This document shows, piece by piece, positions 1 through 11,342 of a stretch of 64,000 nt of DNA (positions are counted from its first letter, which is position 1; each line of letters opens with the position of its first letter). The stretch is from Rhodocyclales bacterium (GTDB lineage Bacteria; Pseudomonadota; Gammaproteobacteria; Burkholderiales; Rhodocyclaceae): contig PQAF01000028.1 in NCBI GenBank assembly GCA_003105015.1, positions 285,814-349,813 of the forward strand, in the 5' to 3' direction. The position numbers and the translations under genes were made by a program. Below the pieces are notes generated by a model that was not told the DNA's origin, ran no database searches, and saw nothing but the letters and a program-made list of their open reading frames with translations.

Positions 1-19
1 AGGGTTTGATCAGGGACAT
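1..19 (-). CDS. Start of a downstream gene, truncated by window edge
   Basis: An ATG on the minus strand at 19-17 follows the purine-rich AGAAGAAG and opens a frame reading MSLIKP before the window ends. It lies 14 bases downstream of the aroG stop, so it is probably the next gene of the mfd-aroG operon. Only six codons are visible. MSLIKP resembles the start of DUF1015 proteins, but this is too short to name. Confidence 0.35.
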
Positions 20-33
20 GTTGCTTCTTCTGG

Positions 34-1103
34 TTAGGCGTTGCGGTTCGGCAGGATGTCCTTCAGCACCTCGCGGGCCTTGCGGATCATGGTTTCGGTG
101 GTGGGCCAGTCGACGCAGGCGTCGGTGACGGAACAGCCGTACTTGAGCTTGCTGAGGTCCTCGGGGATCGGCTGGTTGCCGCCTTCGATGTTGCTCTCGA
201 TCATCAGGCCGACGATGGACTGGTTGCCCTCGCGGATCTGATGCACGCAGTCCGACATCACCAGCGGCTGCAGCGCCGGGTCTTTCAGCGAATTGGCGTG
301 CGAGCAGTCGATGACGATGTTCGGCGCGATCTTCGCCTTGGCGAGCGCCCGTTCGACCATGCAGACGCTGACGGTGTCGAAGTTCGAGCGGCCGTCGCCG
401 CCGCGCAGCACGACGTGGCCGTAGGGGTTGCCCTGCGTGCGCACGATGGCCGAGCGGCCCTGCATGTTGATGCCGAGGAAGCTGTGCGCGCTGGAAGCGG
501 ACTTGATGGCGTTGATGGCGGGCTGGATGTCGCCGTCGGTGGCGTTCTTGAAGCCGACCGGGGTGGACAGGCCGGAGGACATTTCGCGGTGCGTCTGCGA
601 TTCCGAGGTGCGCGCGCCGATCGCCGTCCAGGAAATCAGGTCGCCGAGGTATTGCGGCGCGATCGGATCGAGCGCCTCGGTCGCCGTCGGCAGGCCGAGC
701 TCGGTCACCTTGAGCAGGAACTCGCGCGCCCGCTCCATGCCTTCCTCGATGTGGAAGGAGTCGTCCATGTGCGGATCGTTGATGAAGCCCTTCCAGCCGG
801 TCGAGGTGCGCGGCTTCTCGAAATACACGCGCATGACGAGGTAGAGGGTGTCGCTCACCTCGTCGGCCAGTTTCTTCAAGCGTTGCGCGTAGTCGTAGCC
901 GGCGACCGGGTCGTGGATGGAGCAGGGGCCGACGACGATGAAGATGCGCGGGTCCTTGCGGTCGAGGATGGCCTTGATGGCCTCGCGGCTGGCGAAGACG
1001 GTGTCCGAGGCCTTTTCGGAGAGCGGCACGCGGGCGTGGATTTCCTCGGGGGAGGGCATCAGGTCGAAGGCGCCGATGCGGACGTTTTCCAGGGCTTGCT
1101 GTG

Positions 1104-1107
<4 letters not shown>
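34..1107 (-). CDS. aroG: 3-deoxy-7-phosphoheptulonate synthase (DAHP synthase, class I)
   Basis: Condenses phosphoenolpyruvate with erythrose 4-phosphate to DAHP, the first committed step of the shikimate pathway in the cytoplasm. The 357-residue product has the full length of the AroF/G/H family. It shows GPCSIHD at residues 60-66 (PEP site), the MRVYFEKPRT segment, the GARTSESQTHRE loop, VVLRGGDGRSN and the metal-binding IDCSHAN. Its start ATG overlaps the mfd stop by four bases, so the two genes are probably co-transcribed and translationally coupled. Feedback inhibition by an aromatic amino acid is usual for the family; which one cannot be read from this sequence. Assignment is secure; the choice among the aroF/G/H symbols is conventional. 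Confidence 0.95.
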
Positions 1108-4568
<3,461 letters not shown>

Positions 4569-4615
4569 TCTGGAAGGATGGGAAGGCGTGCGGGAGGCTG
4601 CTTTTCAAAGAGCGA

Positions 4616-4621
4616 ATTATA
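4616..4621 (-). promoter_or_regulatory. Candidate -10 element for mfd
   Basis: On the minus strand the sequence reads TATAAT, about 50 bases before the mfd start codon. No convincing -35 is seen 16-18 bases upstream, so this is a weak call. Confidence 0.35.
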
Positions 4622-4661
4622 CCGGTCTGGACAGGCCCGCAGGAGCGCGCTAGGGTAGCTA

Positions 4662-4780
4662 CTCCCCTCTCCCGCTTGCGGGGCGAAGGCGGGGTTTCCC
4701 GAAGCATGCTTCGCGCCGCCTGAGCCGGACGGCTGTGCTAAGCCGTCCGTGGGGCGCGGAGCGGGGGCAGGGGGAGAGGG
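4662..4780. repeat. Nested inverted-repeat element between mfd and the phosphoribosyltransferase
   Basis: Outer arms CCCTCTCCC (4665-4673) and GGGAGAGGG (4772-4780) enclose the palindrome GAAGCATGCTTC (near 4701-4712) and a perfect hairpin CGGACGGCT / AGCCGTCCG (4726-4734 and 4741-4749, six-base loop). It looks like a REP/MITE-type intergenic element common in GC-rich betaproteobacteria. It fills most of the 218-base divergent intergenic space and may contribute to the 5' end of the downstream message. Related CCCTC-rich remnants occur near 12112 and 23119. Confidence 0.6.
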
Positions 4781-4786
4781 CAAGAC

Positions 4787-5422
4787 ATGATTTTCAGCAA
4801 CCGCGAACGGGCCGCCGGGCTTCTCGCCGAAAAACTCGTCGCCTACAAGGGGCAGAACCCGCTGATCCTCGCCATCCCGCGCGGCGCCGTGCCGATGGCG
4901 AAGATCGTCGCCGAGGCGCTCGGCGGCGAATTCGACGTGGTGCTGGTGAGGAAGCTCGGCGCGCCGGGCAACCCGGAATTCGCCATCGGCGCCGTCGACG
5001 AGACCGGCTGGGCCTACCTCGGCCCCTATGCCGCCATGGCCGGCGCCGATTCCGGCTACATCGAGCGCGCCAAGGCGCGCGAGCTGGAAACCATCCGCAA
5101 GCGCCGCGCCCAGTATTCGCCGCTGCACCCGTCGATCGATCCGAAGGGCCGCATCGTCATCGTCGTCGACGACGGCCTCGCCACCGGTGCCACCATGATT
5201 GCCGCCCTGCACGCGCTGCGCCAGCGCGCGCCGCAGAAGCTGGTCTGCGCCGTGCCGGTGGCGCCGCCCGACACCGTCGAGAAGGTGCGCGAACACGCCG
5301 ACGAGGTGGTCTGCCTGTACGCTCCGGAGAATTTCCAGGCGGTCGGCCAGTTCTACGCCGACTTCGGCCAGGTCGAGGACGACGAAGTGATTGCCCTGCT
5401 GTCTGAAAGGAAGAAGCCATGA
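4787..5422 (+). CDS. Phosphoribosyltransferase-family protein
   Basis: A 211-residue type I phosphoribosyltransferase fold. The PRPP-binding motif VIVVDDGLATGAT is at residues 124-136, and the N-terminal half has the LAIPRGAVPMAKIVAEAL segment typical of the stand-alone family often annotated as a putative phosphoribosyl transferase. Substrate unknown; related proteins have been linked to dolichol-phosphate-mannose or dienelactone-hydrolase fusions. It opens an operon: its TGA overlaps the ATG of the next gene by four bases, and PAP2 and DgkA-type genes follow, suggesting a lipid-phosphate or nucleotide context. The ATG follows a G-rich GGGGGAGAGGG stretch that can serve as ribosome-binding site and is the right arm of the repeat element. 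Confidence 0.8.
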   Translation: MIFSNRERAAGLLAEKLVAYKGQNPLILAIPRGAVPMAKIVAEALGGEFDVVLVRKLGAPGNPEFAIGAVDETGWAYLGPYAAMAGADSGYIERAKARELETIRKRRAQYSPLHPSIDPKGRIVIVVDDGLATGATMIAALHALRQRAPQKLVCAVPVAPPDTVEKVREHADEVVCLYAPENFQAVGQFYADFGQVEDDEVIALLSERKKP

Positions 5423-5619
5423 GGACATTGACCGTGCTGCTCGCCGCCGCGCTGGCCGGCTGCGGCGTCTCAGAAACCGCCAGCGTCGCCGCTACCGCCG
5501 GCGCCGCCAAGGCGAAAGAAGCCGAGCAGGCGAAGACTGCGCCCGCCCAGGTGCAGGGCAAGCTCGACGAATCGTTCAGGCAGGCGGAACAGAAGCGCGA
5601 AGGCGCCGACGCGCGCTGA
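5419..5619 (+). CDS. Small predicted lipoprotein
   Basis: A 66-residue product with a short signal peptide and a lipobox ending LAGC (Cys near residue 15), so it should be lipid-modified and membrane-anchored. The mature part is short, Ala/Lys/Glu-rich and probably disordered or helical (EAEQAKTAPAQVQGKLDESF). Start overlaps the preceding stop as ATGA. Function not recognised. The gene is too short for domain evidence, but the signal, lipobox and operon placement argue that it is real. Confidence 0.65.
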   Translation: MRTLTVLLAAALAGCGVSETASVAATAGAAKAKEAEQAKTAPAQVQGKLDESFRQAEQKREGADAR

Positions 5620-5695
5620 TGCCCGGGTGGCGCAAACCCGGAACCAATCGTCCGCTGTGCCATCAAACCGGCGTGCCTCACGCAAGGATCCCAAC

Positions 5696-6298
5696 ATGAT
5701 CGGCGGCATTGCCTGGGTCGCGGCCGCGGTGGCCAGCCTCGCCGCCGGTGCCCTCCTGGTTTGCCCCGCCGGAGAATGCCGCACGCTCGCCTTCGACGAG
5801 GCCGCCCTCATGCTGGCGCAAGGCTGGCAGGCAAGTTGGCTCGACGCCGGCTTTGCCGCGCTCACCTGGCTGGGTTCGCTGTATGTCTTGATCCCGCTGT
5901 CGCTGCTGCTCTTCTGGCGGATGCGGGCGCCCTGGCGCGCCTACCTGCCGCTGGCGGTGGCCGGCGCCGCCGCCCTGGCGCAGCTCGCCAAGCTGATCGT
6001 CGTGCGGCCGCGCCCCGAACTCTATCCCGCTCTGGTCGACATGCCGGCCGACGCCAGCTTTCCAAGCGCCCATGCCATGCAGGCGGCGGCTTTCGTCGTC
6101 GCCTGGCTGTGTCGGCCGGGTGCCAATCCGGGCATTGGCGCGATTCTCGCTGCCGCCGGTCTGGTGCTGCTGGTTTCCCTCTCGCGCATCCACCTGCAGG
6201 TGCATTTCCCCAGCGACGTCGTCTTCGGCGCCGCGGCGGGCGCCTGCTGGGCGCTGGCGTTGCGCAGCCTGTTCCTCCGCAAGAGGGCTCAACCATGA
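5696..6298 (+). CDS. PAP2-family membrane phosphatase
   Basis: A 200-residue membrane protein with about six hydrophobic segments and the three PAP2/type 2 phosphatidic acid phosphatase motifs: KLIVVRPRP, PSAH (in place of the usual PSGH) and SRIHLQVHFPSD. The family dephosphorylates phosphatidate, phosphatidylglycerophosphate or undecaprenyl pyrophosphate at the membrane; the substrate here is not determined. I chose ATG 5696, preceded by AAGGA at normal distance, over an upstream GTG at 5627 that would add 23 hydrophilic residues. Overlaps the next gene, a DgkA-type kinase, by four bases; together they could form a lipid phosphorylation/dephosphorylation pair. Confidence 0.85.
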   Translation: MIGGIAWVAAAVASLAAGALLVCPAGECRTLAFDEAALMLAQGWQASWLDAGFAALTWLGSLYVLIPLSLLLFWRMRAPWRAYLPLAVAGAAALAQLAKLIVVRPRPELYPALVDMPADASFPSAHAMQAAAFVVAWLCRPGANPGIGAILAAAGLVLLVSLSRIHLQVHFPSDVVFGAAAGACWALALRSLFLRKRAQP

Positions 6299-6675
6299 GG
6301 CACAAGTTCCTCGGCATCGGCGAGCCGGGCTACCACCCGGTCCGCAAGCTGCGCACCGTCGTTTCCGGCCTGCGCTACGCCGTGCTCTACGACTGGTCGG
6401 TCACCTACAAGCTGGTGCTGTCGGCCTTTATTCTCGCCGGCGCCTTCGCCTTGCGCGCCTGGGTCGATTTCCTGCTCATCCTCGTCGCCACGGCCTTCGT
6501 CGTCTTCGCCGAGATCGTCAACAGCGCCATCGAGGCCCTGTGCGATTTCGTCGAGGAGCGCCACAACGAGAAGATCAAGGTCATCAAGGACATGGCCGCC
6601 GCTGCGGTCGGCATCGCGATGTTCGCCTGGCTGGCGGTGATCGTCGTCGAGCTGGCGCGCTATTTCCAGCGCTAG
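6295..6675 (+). CDS. dgkA: Diacylglycerol kinase (DgkA family)
   Basis: A 126-residue trimeric-type membrane kinase. It has a short basic cytoplasmic N-terminus, three hydrophobic helices and the signature FAEIVNSAIEALCDFVEERH followed by NEKIKVIKDMAAAAV. E. coli DgkA phosphorylates diacylglycerol to phosphatidate using ATP; some relatives use undecaprenol. Overlaps the PAP2 gene by four bases at its start. Its last four bases overlap the stop of the convergent SnoaL-like gene. Slightly longer N-terminus (FLGIGEPGYHPVRKL) than E. coli DgkA. Confidence 0.9.
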   Translation: MRHKFLGIGEPGYHPVRKLRTVVSGLRYAVLYDWSVTYKLVLSAFILAGAFALRAWVDFLLILVATAFVVFAEIVNSAIEALCDFVEERHNEKIKVIKDMAAAAVGIAMFAWLAVIVVELARYFQR

Positions 6676-7100
6676 GCCGCGATCATCCGCCGCAGGCCGC
6701 GCATCAGGCAGCCGACGGCGGGCAGCTTCATGTAGAGCTCCTCGGCGGCGTCCCAGTAATCGCGGTGGTAAATCACCTTGCCGACGGCGTCGAAGCGCAG
6801 GTGGCTGACGCCGCGCATGACCTGATCGCCGCCGCCGGCCAGGCGCCGGCTGCGGAAATGGAAGGTCCACACCAGCACGGCGCTGTTGTCGGCGACGATG
6901 CGCTCCTCGACGCGGAAGCGCGGCGCCTCCACCTGGCGGAACATGTGCGCGAAGATGCGCTGGATCGCCGGCAGGCCGCGCACCTCGTTGAAGGGGTCCT
7001 TGAAGCTCGCGTCCTCGGCGTAGAACGCGCCGAAGCGTTCGACATCGGCGACGCCGAGGTTCTCGTAGAAGGCGACCAGCGCATCGAGGTTGTTCTGCAT
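6672..7100 (-). CDS. SnoaL-like / NTF2-fold protein
   Basis: A 142-residue alpha+beta cone-fold protein (SnoaL-like). N-terminal helix LDALVAFYENLG, the AFYAEDASFKDPFNEVRG segment, a central MFRQVEAPRF and the strand pair VLVWTFHFRS. The family includes small hydrolases, isomerases and ligand-binding proteins; the function here is unknown. It is the last gene of the long minus-strand operon starting near 14588 and follows the SDR with a one-base gap. Members of this family recur beside SDR, cyclopropane-synthase-like and photolyase genes in light- or singlet-oxygen-responsive clusters, which fits this context. Confidence 0.8.
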   Translation of the reverse strand: MQNNLDALVAFYENLGVADVERFGAFYAEDASFKDPFNEVRGLPAIQRIFAHMFRQVEAPRFRVEERIVADNSAVLVWTFHFRSRRLAGGGDQVMRGVSHLRFDAVGKVIYHRDYWDAAEELYMKLPAVGCLMRGLRRMIAA

Positions 7101-7101
7101 T

Positions 7102-7869
7102 TCAGGCTCCGGTGAGGCGGCGGATCAGGGGAAAGTACATCCGGTGCGGCAGCAGGCGCAGCAGCTTGAGCAGGCGCGTGAAGCGCTTCGGGAAATGGAT
7201 TTCGAAGGCATCCGTGGCGAAGCCGCGCAGGATTTCGCCCGCCGCCTCGTGCGGGGTGATCAGCGCCGGCATGGTGAAGTCGTTCTGCGCGGTGAGCGGC
7301 GTGGCGACGAAGCCGGGGTTGATCACGCGCACGCCGACGCCGCGCGGGGCGAGGTCGAGCCAGAGCGTCTCGGCGAAGTTGATCAGCGCCGCCTTGGTCG
7401 GGCCATAGACCAGGGCCTTGGGCAGGCCGCGATAGCCGGCGACGCTGGAAACGAAGGCGAGTTGCCCTTTGCCCTGCTTGAGCAGCAGCGGCGCCAGCGC
7501 CGCGGCGAAGGCCATGGCGCCGGCGAAGTTCACCGCGACCATGTGCGCCGCCGCCTTCGGCGCGTAGTCCCAGGCGCGCATCGGCACGTAATCGCCCGCC
7601 AGGTAGATCGCGACATCGACACCGCCCCAATCGGCGGCGAGCCGGTCGCGCACGCGGGCCATCGCCTCCCCGTCGGTGGCATCGCAGGGCAGCGCCAGGG
7701 CCAGCGGCAGTTCGCCGGCGAGCGCGGCGATGCGCTCGGCGCGCCGCGCCGAGAGCGCCACGCTTGCGCCGGCGGCGGCGAGCGCCCGCGCCAGCGCCTC
7801 GCCGATGCCGCTCGAGGCGCCCATCAGCCAGACGCGTTGGCCTTGCCAGTCGCGGATCGGCGCGTTCAT
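7102..7869 (-). CDS. Short-chain dehydrogenase/reductase
   Basis: A 255-residue classical SDR: NAD(P)-binding GASSGIGEALA near residue 16, catalytic Ser in VSSVAGYRG and the YxxxK pair in VYGPTKAAL. The C-terminal FPKRFTRLLKLLRLLPHRMYFPL region is hydrophobic and basic, suggesting a membrane-associated or lipid substrate. Start ATG overlaps the stop of the DUF3833 gene (ATGA). Longer upstream frame rejected because it runs through the DUF3833 gene. Likely works on the fatty-acyl or isoprenoid product of the operon; substrate unknown. Confidence 0.88.
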   Translation of the reverse strand: MNAPIRDWQGQRVWLMGASSGIGEALARALAAAGASVALSARRAERIAALAGELPLALALPCDATDGEAMARVRDRLAADWGGVDVAIYLAGDYVPMRAWDYAPKAAAHMVAVNFAGAMAFAAALAPLLLKQGKGQLAFVSSVAGYRGLPKALVYGPTKAALINFAETLWLDLAPRGVGVRVINPGFVATPLTAQNDFTMPALITPHEAAGEILRGFATDAFEIHFPKRFTRLLKLLRLLPHRMYFPLIRRLTGA

Positions 7870-8387
7870 CGCTTGCGGAAGGAGAGCGTCACTTCGCCGA
7901 GGCGGACGCCCCACTTCGACATGACGGAACGGTTGAGCATCACCTGCTCGTCCATGAGGAACATCCAGTCGTCGAAATCGACATGCCAGGTTCTGCCGTC
8001 CACCGGCAGCGCCAGCACGTAGCGCCAGCGCAGGGCGTTGCCGGCGGCTTCGCCGACGGCCGTGCCGACGACGTCGTCGGCACGCCCGCTGTAGCGCCCC
8101 TCGCCCTCGCGCACGATGGTCCACACGCGCCGCGAGGTGCTGCCGTCGGACCAGGCGAATTTTTCGTCGAGCGTGCCGGTGTCGCCCTGCCAGCTCGCCT
8201 CGATGACGACGTGGAAGCGCTTCACCACCTCGCCCGAGCGGTCCTGGAACATGCCCCAGCCGTCGAGCGTGCCGTTGAAGTAATTGGCGAGGTCGAGCGT
8301 CGGCTGCTCGGCGCGGTATTTCTCCACCGGCACGCCGGCGCAGCCGGTGAGGCCGAGGGCGAAGGCGAGGGCGTACAGGGTCTTCAT
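7866..8387 (-). CDS. DUF3833 lipoprotein
   Basis: A 173-residue lipoprotein: signal peptide with lipobox LTGC (Cys near 16), then a lipocalin-like beta domain with the family-typical segments LANYFNGTLDGWGMFQDRSG, TLDEKFAWSDGS and the C-terminal DEQVMLNRSVMSKWGVRLGEVTLSF. DUF3833 proteins occur in clusters with cyclopropane-fatty-acid synthases and MFS proteins; a role in shuttling a modified lipid between membranes is an inference. Four-base overlaps at both ends tie it to the operon. Confidence 0.88.
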   Translation of the reverse strand: MKTLYALAFALGLTGCAGVPVEKYRAEQPTLDLANYFNGTLDGWGMFQDRSGEVVKRFHVVIEASWQGDTGTLDEKFAWSDGSTSRRVWTIVREGEGRYSGRADDVVGTAVGEAAGNALRWRYVLALPVDGRTWHVDFDDWMFLMDEQVMLNRSVMSKWGVRLGEVTLSFRKR

Positions 8388-9628
8388 GGCGATTCCTCCA
8401 GGGTGTGGCGCCAGCGCCAGGCGAGCGCGGCGGAGATCAATTTGAAGCCAACCGGCAGCAGGCAATACACGGCGGCCAGCGCCGCCGCGCCGCCGGCCTC
8501 GCCGGGGCGGTAGCCGAGCCAGGCGAGCAGCGGCAGGCTGATGCCGGCGGCCAGCGCGAGGTTCAGCTTGGTGGCCAGCCCCCACCAGCCGAAGTAGCCG
8601 CCGGCGCGCACGCTGGCGCGCTCGCGCTCGGCGAGGTCGGCGAGCAGCGCCGGCGGGAAGGCGAGGTCGGCGCCGAGGGCGAGGCCGGAGATGAGGCAGA
8701 TGGCGGCGAAGGCGGCGACGTCGCCGGCGCCCAGCGCATAGGCCCAGACGAAGGCGAGCGAGGACAGCGCCATGCCGGCGATCCAGGCGCGCACGCGGCC
8801 GATTCGCCGCGCCAGCTTCACCCAGGCGGCAAGGCCGGTGGCGCCGGCGATGAAGTAGAGGGCGAGGAAGGCGCCGCCCCAGCGCTCCGCCTGCAGCACG
8901 TCGGCGACGAAGAACAGCACCAGGGTGGCCGGCAGCGCGGCGGCGATGCCGCTGGCGAGGTACACAGCGAGCAGGCGCCGGAAGGCGGCGTCGCCGAGCG
9001 CGGCGAGCGGCGGCGCGGCGACCTGTGCCCGGGCATCGACCAGCGGCGGGCGCGGCGCGCCGAGCAAAGTCAGTCCCGCCAGCACGGCGAGCGTGGCGAC
9101 GAAGACCCAGGCCAGGCGCGACAGCCCGGTGGCGGCATCGGCGGCGAGCAGGCCGGGCAGGACCGCGGCGGCGACCACGCCGAGCAGGCCGAAGCCCTCG
9201 CGGCTGGCGGTGAGCAGGGTACGCTCGCGCGCGTCGCGGCCGAGCTCGGCGCCCCAGGCCTGCAGGGCGATGGTGGCGAGGCTGTAGCCGAAGTAGGTCA
9301 GGGCAAGCGCCCCGGCGAGCCAGGGCAGCGTGTGCGCCGCCGGCGGATGCAGCAGCGCCAGCATGCCCAGCGCCAGGCAGGGCAATGCCAGCAGGATCAT
9401 GCCGCGCCGCGCGCGGCGATGGTCGCCCCACCAGCCGATGAGCGGATCGAGGCCGGCGTCGAGCAGGCGCGCGGCAAGCAGGACGGCGCCGAGCAGGGCC
9501 AGGTCGATGCCCACCGTCTCGGCGTAGAAGCGCGGCACATGCACGTACACCGGCAGCGCCGCCATTGCCAGCGGCAGGCCGAGCGCGCCGTAGGCGAGCC
9601 AGTGGCGGGGGGCGAGCGCGGCCGTCAT
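8384..9628 (-). CDS. MFS transporter (GPH/MFS_2 type)
   Basis: A 414-residue polytopic protein with about twelve hydrophobic segments. The DPLIGWWGDH loop (residues near 62-71) is characteristic of the glycoside-pentoside-hexuronide:cation symporter/MFS_2 group, and a second loop TLLTASREGFGLLG fits the family. Despite the sugar-transport name, relatives in cfa/DUF3833 clusters are thought to handle lipids; substrate unknown. The gene carries an antisense copy of the 24-bp dispersed motif (9066-9089). Start and stop overlap neighbours by four bases each. Confidence 0.85.
   Translation of the reverse strand: MTAALAPRHWLAYGALGLPLAMAALPVYVHVPRFYAETVGIDLALLGAVLLAARLLDAGLDPLIGWWGDHRRARRGMILLALPCLALGMLALLHPPAAHTLPWLAGALALTYFGYSLATIALQAWGAELGRDARERTLLTASREGFGLLGVVAAAVLPGLLAADAATGLSRLAWVFVATLAVLAGLTLLGAPRPPLVDARAQVAAPPLAALGDAAFRRLLAVYLASGIAAALPATLVLFFVADVLQAERWGGAFLALYFIAGATGLAAWVKLARRIGRVRAWIAGMALSSLAFVWAYALGAGDVAAFAAICLISGLALGADLAFPPALLADLAERERASVRAGGYFGWWGLATKLNLALAAGISLPLLAWLGYRPGEAGGAAALAAVYCLLPVGFKLISAALAWRWRHTLEESP
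9066..9089 (+). repeat. Dispersed 24-bp motif, copy 2
   Basis: AAAGTCAGTC at 9066, ACGGCG ending at 9089. Antisense inside the MFS gene, where its complement encodes AVLAGLTL. Confidence 0.75.
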
Positions 9629-10137
9629 CCGGGCGGCAGCTGCAGCAAGGCGCCGCGCAACTGCGGCGCGCGCGTGCGCGGGTCGAGCCAGATGGCGAAG
9701 AAGCGGCGCGCGAATTCGGCGTCGGCGATATCGCCGAGGTGCCGCTCGCGGAAGTAGAAACGCGCGCCGCCCGAGGGCAGGTGGATGCCGGTGAGCGTGT
9801 CGCCCGGCGCGACGTCGGGGAACAGCGCGCGCATCGCCCCGCTCCAGCGCGCCAGCGCCGCCTCGTCCGCGCCGAGGCGGCGCATCTCCTCCTCGCTGGC
9901 CAGTGCGATGCGCTCGCCGGGAATGGCGCGGCGGTATTCGAGCACCAAGGCCAGGGGCGGCTTCGGTTCCGCCGGCGCCTCGCCCGCCACCCACAGCGTG
10001 GCGCGGTAGAGCTTGAAGCCGAGCCAGCTCATCTCGCCGCTGCCCCAGCGCCGCCAGTCGGCCTCGCCGCGCGCCGCCTCGGGCAGCGCCTGCGCCGGCG
10101 CGGCGAGCAGCATCAGCAGGAGCAGCCAGGGCCTCAT
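9625..10137 (-). CDS. Chalcone-isomerase-like exported protein
   Basis: A 170-residue protein with a cleavable signal peptide (MRPWLLLLMLLAAPAQA) and a chalcone_3/chalcone-isomerase-like domain: LGFKLYRATLWV, LEYRRAIPGERIA and the FYFRERHLGDIADAEFARRFFAIWLDPRT segment. Bacterial members are not flavonoid enzymes; some bind fatty acids. It probably acts in the periplasm on the lipid made by the adjacent cyclopropane-synthase-like enzyme, an inference from context. Overlaps at both ends (ATGA). Confidence 0.8.
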   Translation of the reverse strand: MRPWLLLLMLLAAPAQALPEAARGEADWRRWGSGEMSWLGFKLYRATLWVAGEAPAEPKPPLALVLEYRRAIPGERIALASEEEMRRLGADEAALARWSGAMRALFPDVAPGDTLTGIHLPSGGARFYFRERHLGDIADAEFARRFFAIWLDPRTRAPQLRGALLQLPPG

Positions 10138-11342
10138 CGCGCGTGCGCCAGCTCGAACTGCACGACGTCGGTGGAGCCGGCGGCGAAGCCGGCCTCGCAG
10201 TAGGCGAGGTAGAAGCGCCACAGGCGGCGGAAGCGCTCGTCGAAGCCGAGGCGGGCGATCTGCGGCCAGGCCGCCTCGAAGCTGCGCGTCCACTCGGCCA
10301 GGGTGCGCGCATAGTCGCGGCCGAAGGCGAAGGCCTCGCGCACTTCCAGCCCGGCCTTGTGCGCCTGCTTCGTGAAGGCGGCGGCGGACGGCAGCATGCC
10401 GCCGGGGAAGACCATCTGCTGGATGAAGTCGGTGCCCTTGCGGTAGCGCGCGAAGAGGTCGTCGCGGATGGTGATGACCTGCGCCACGGCGCGCCCGCCC
10501 GGCGCCAGGTTGCGCGCCACGGCGGCGAACCAGGCCGGCCACCAGCGCTCGCCCACCGCCTCGAACATTTCCACCGAGACGATGTGGTCGTAGCGGCCGG
10601 CGAGGTCGCGGTAGTCGGTGAGCGAGAGCCGGACGCGGTCGCCGAGGCCGGCGCGCGCCATGCGCGCCTGTGCGTAGGCGAGCTGCGCGGGCGAGAGCGT
10701 GATGCCGTGCACCTCGAGCCCTTCGCGCGCGGCCAGCTCGGCGAAGCCGCCCCAGCCGCAGCCGATCTCGAGCACGCGCTCCCCGGGCCGCGCCTGCAGC
10801 TTGGCCAGGATGCGGCGGTTTTTCGCCTCCTGCGCCGTCGCCAGGGGGCGGTCCGCCTCGCCCGCGTAGAGCGCCGAGGAGTAGCTCATGGTCGGGTCGA
10901 GCCAGAGGCGGTAGAAGTCGTTGCCGAGGTCGTAGTGGGCGAGGATGTTGCGCTTCGATCCGGCGCGCGAGTTGGCGTTGAAGGCGTGGCGCAGCCGTGC
11001 GCCGAGGAGCGCCCAGGTGCTGCCGTAGAGGGCGCGCGCGAGAACGTCGCGGTTCTCCGCCAGCAGGGTCAGCAGGGCGGCCGGGTCGGGCGAGTCGCAG
11101 CGGCCGTCGATCCAGGCCTCGGCCAGGCCGATGTCGCCGCGCGCCAGCACGGCGTCGAAGACGCCCCAGTCGGCGACGTCCATCGATGCCTGGCGCGGCC
11201 CGTCGCCGAAGCGCTGACGCTGCCCGCCGGGCAAAGTCAGTTCCAGCGCGCCGCCGCGCAGGCCATCGAGCAGGCGCAGCGCCGCCCGCGCGCGGCGCGG
11301 CAGCACGGTGTTCGGCAGGTCGAGCGTCAGGGTTTCGTTCAT
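10134..11342 (-). CDS. cfa: Cyclopropane-fatty-acyl-phospholipid synthase family methyltransferase
   Basis: A 402-residue SAM-dependent enzyme of the CFAS family. N-terminal lipid-binding region with FDAVLARGDIGLAEAWIDG, the landmark AHYDLGNDFYRLWLDPTMSYSSALY, the SAM motif VLEIGCGWGGFAE (near 190), SVEMFEAVGERWWPAWF and a C-terminal MVFPGGMLPS. It methylates unsaturated fatty-acyl chains of membrane phospholipids, forming cyclopropane rings or, in relatives such as UfaM, branched precursors of furan fatty acids. The neighbours match the singlet-oxygen-induced cfaA clusters of alphaproteobacteria. An antisense, weaker copy of the 24-bp motif lies in the N-terminal part. Confidence 0.92.
   Translation of the reverse strand: MNETLTLDLPNTVLPRRARAALRLLDGLRGGALELTLPGGQRQRFGDGPRQASMDVADWGVFDAVLARGDIGLAEAWIDGRCDSPDPAALLTLLAENRDVLARALYGSTWALLGARLRHAFNANSRAGSKRNILAHYDLGNDFYRLWLDPTMSYSSALYAGEADRPLATAQEAKNRRILAKLQARPGERVLEIGCGWGGFAELAAREGLEVHGITLSPAQLAYAQARMARAGLGDRVRLSLTDYRDLAGRYDHIVSVEMFEAVGERWWPAWFAAVARNLAPGGRAVAQVITIRDDLFARYRKGTDFIQQMVFPGGMLPSAAAFTKQAHKAGLEVREAFAFGRDYARTLAEWTRSFEAAWPQIARLGFDERFRRLWRFYLAYCEAGFAAGSTDVVQFELAHAR
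11233..11256 (+). repeat. Dispersed 24-bp motif, copy 3 (degenerate right end)
   Basis: AAAGTCAGTTCC at 11233; the right end reads GCCG instead of GGCG. Antisense in the cfa-like gene, complement encoding GGALELTL. Confidence 0.5.
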
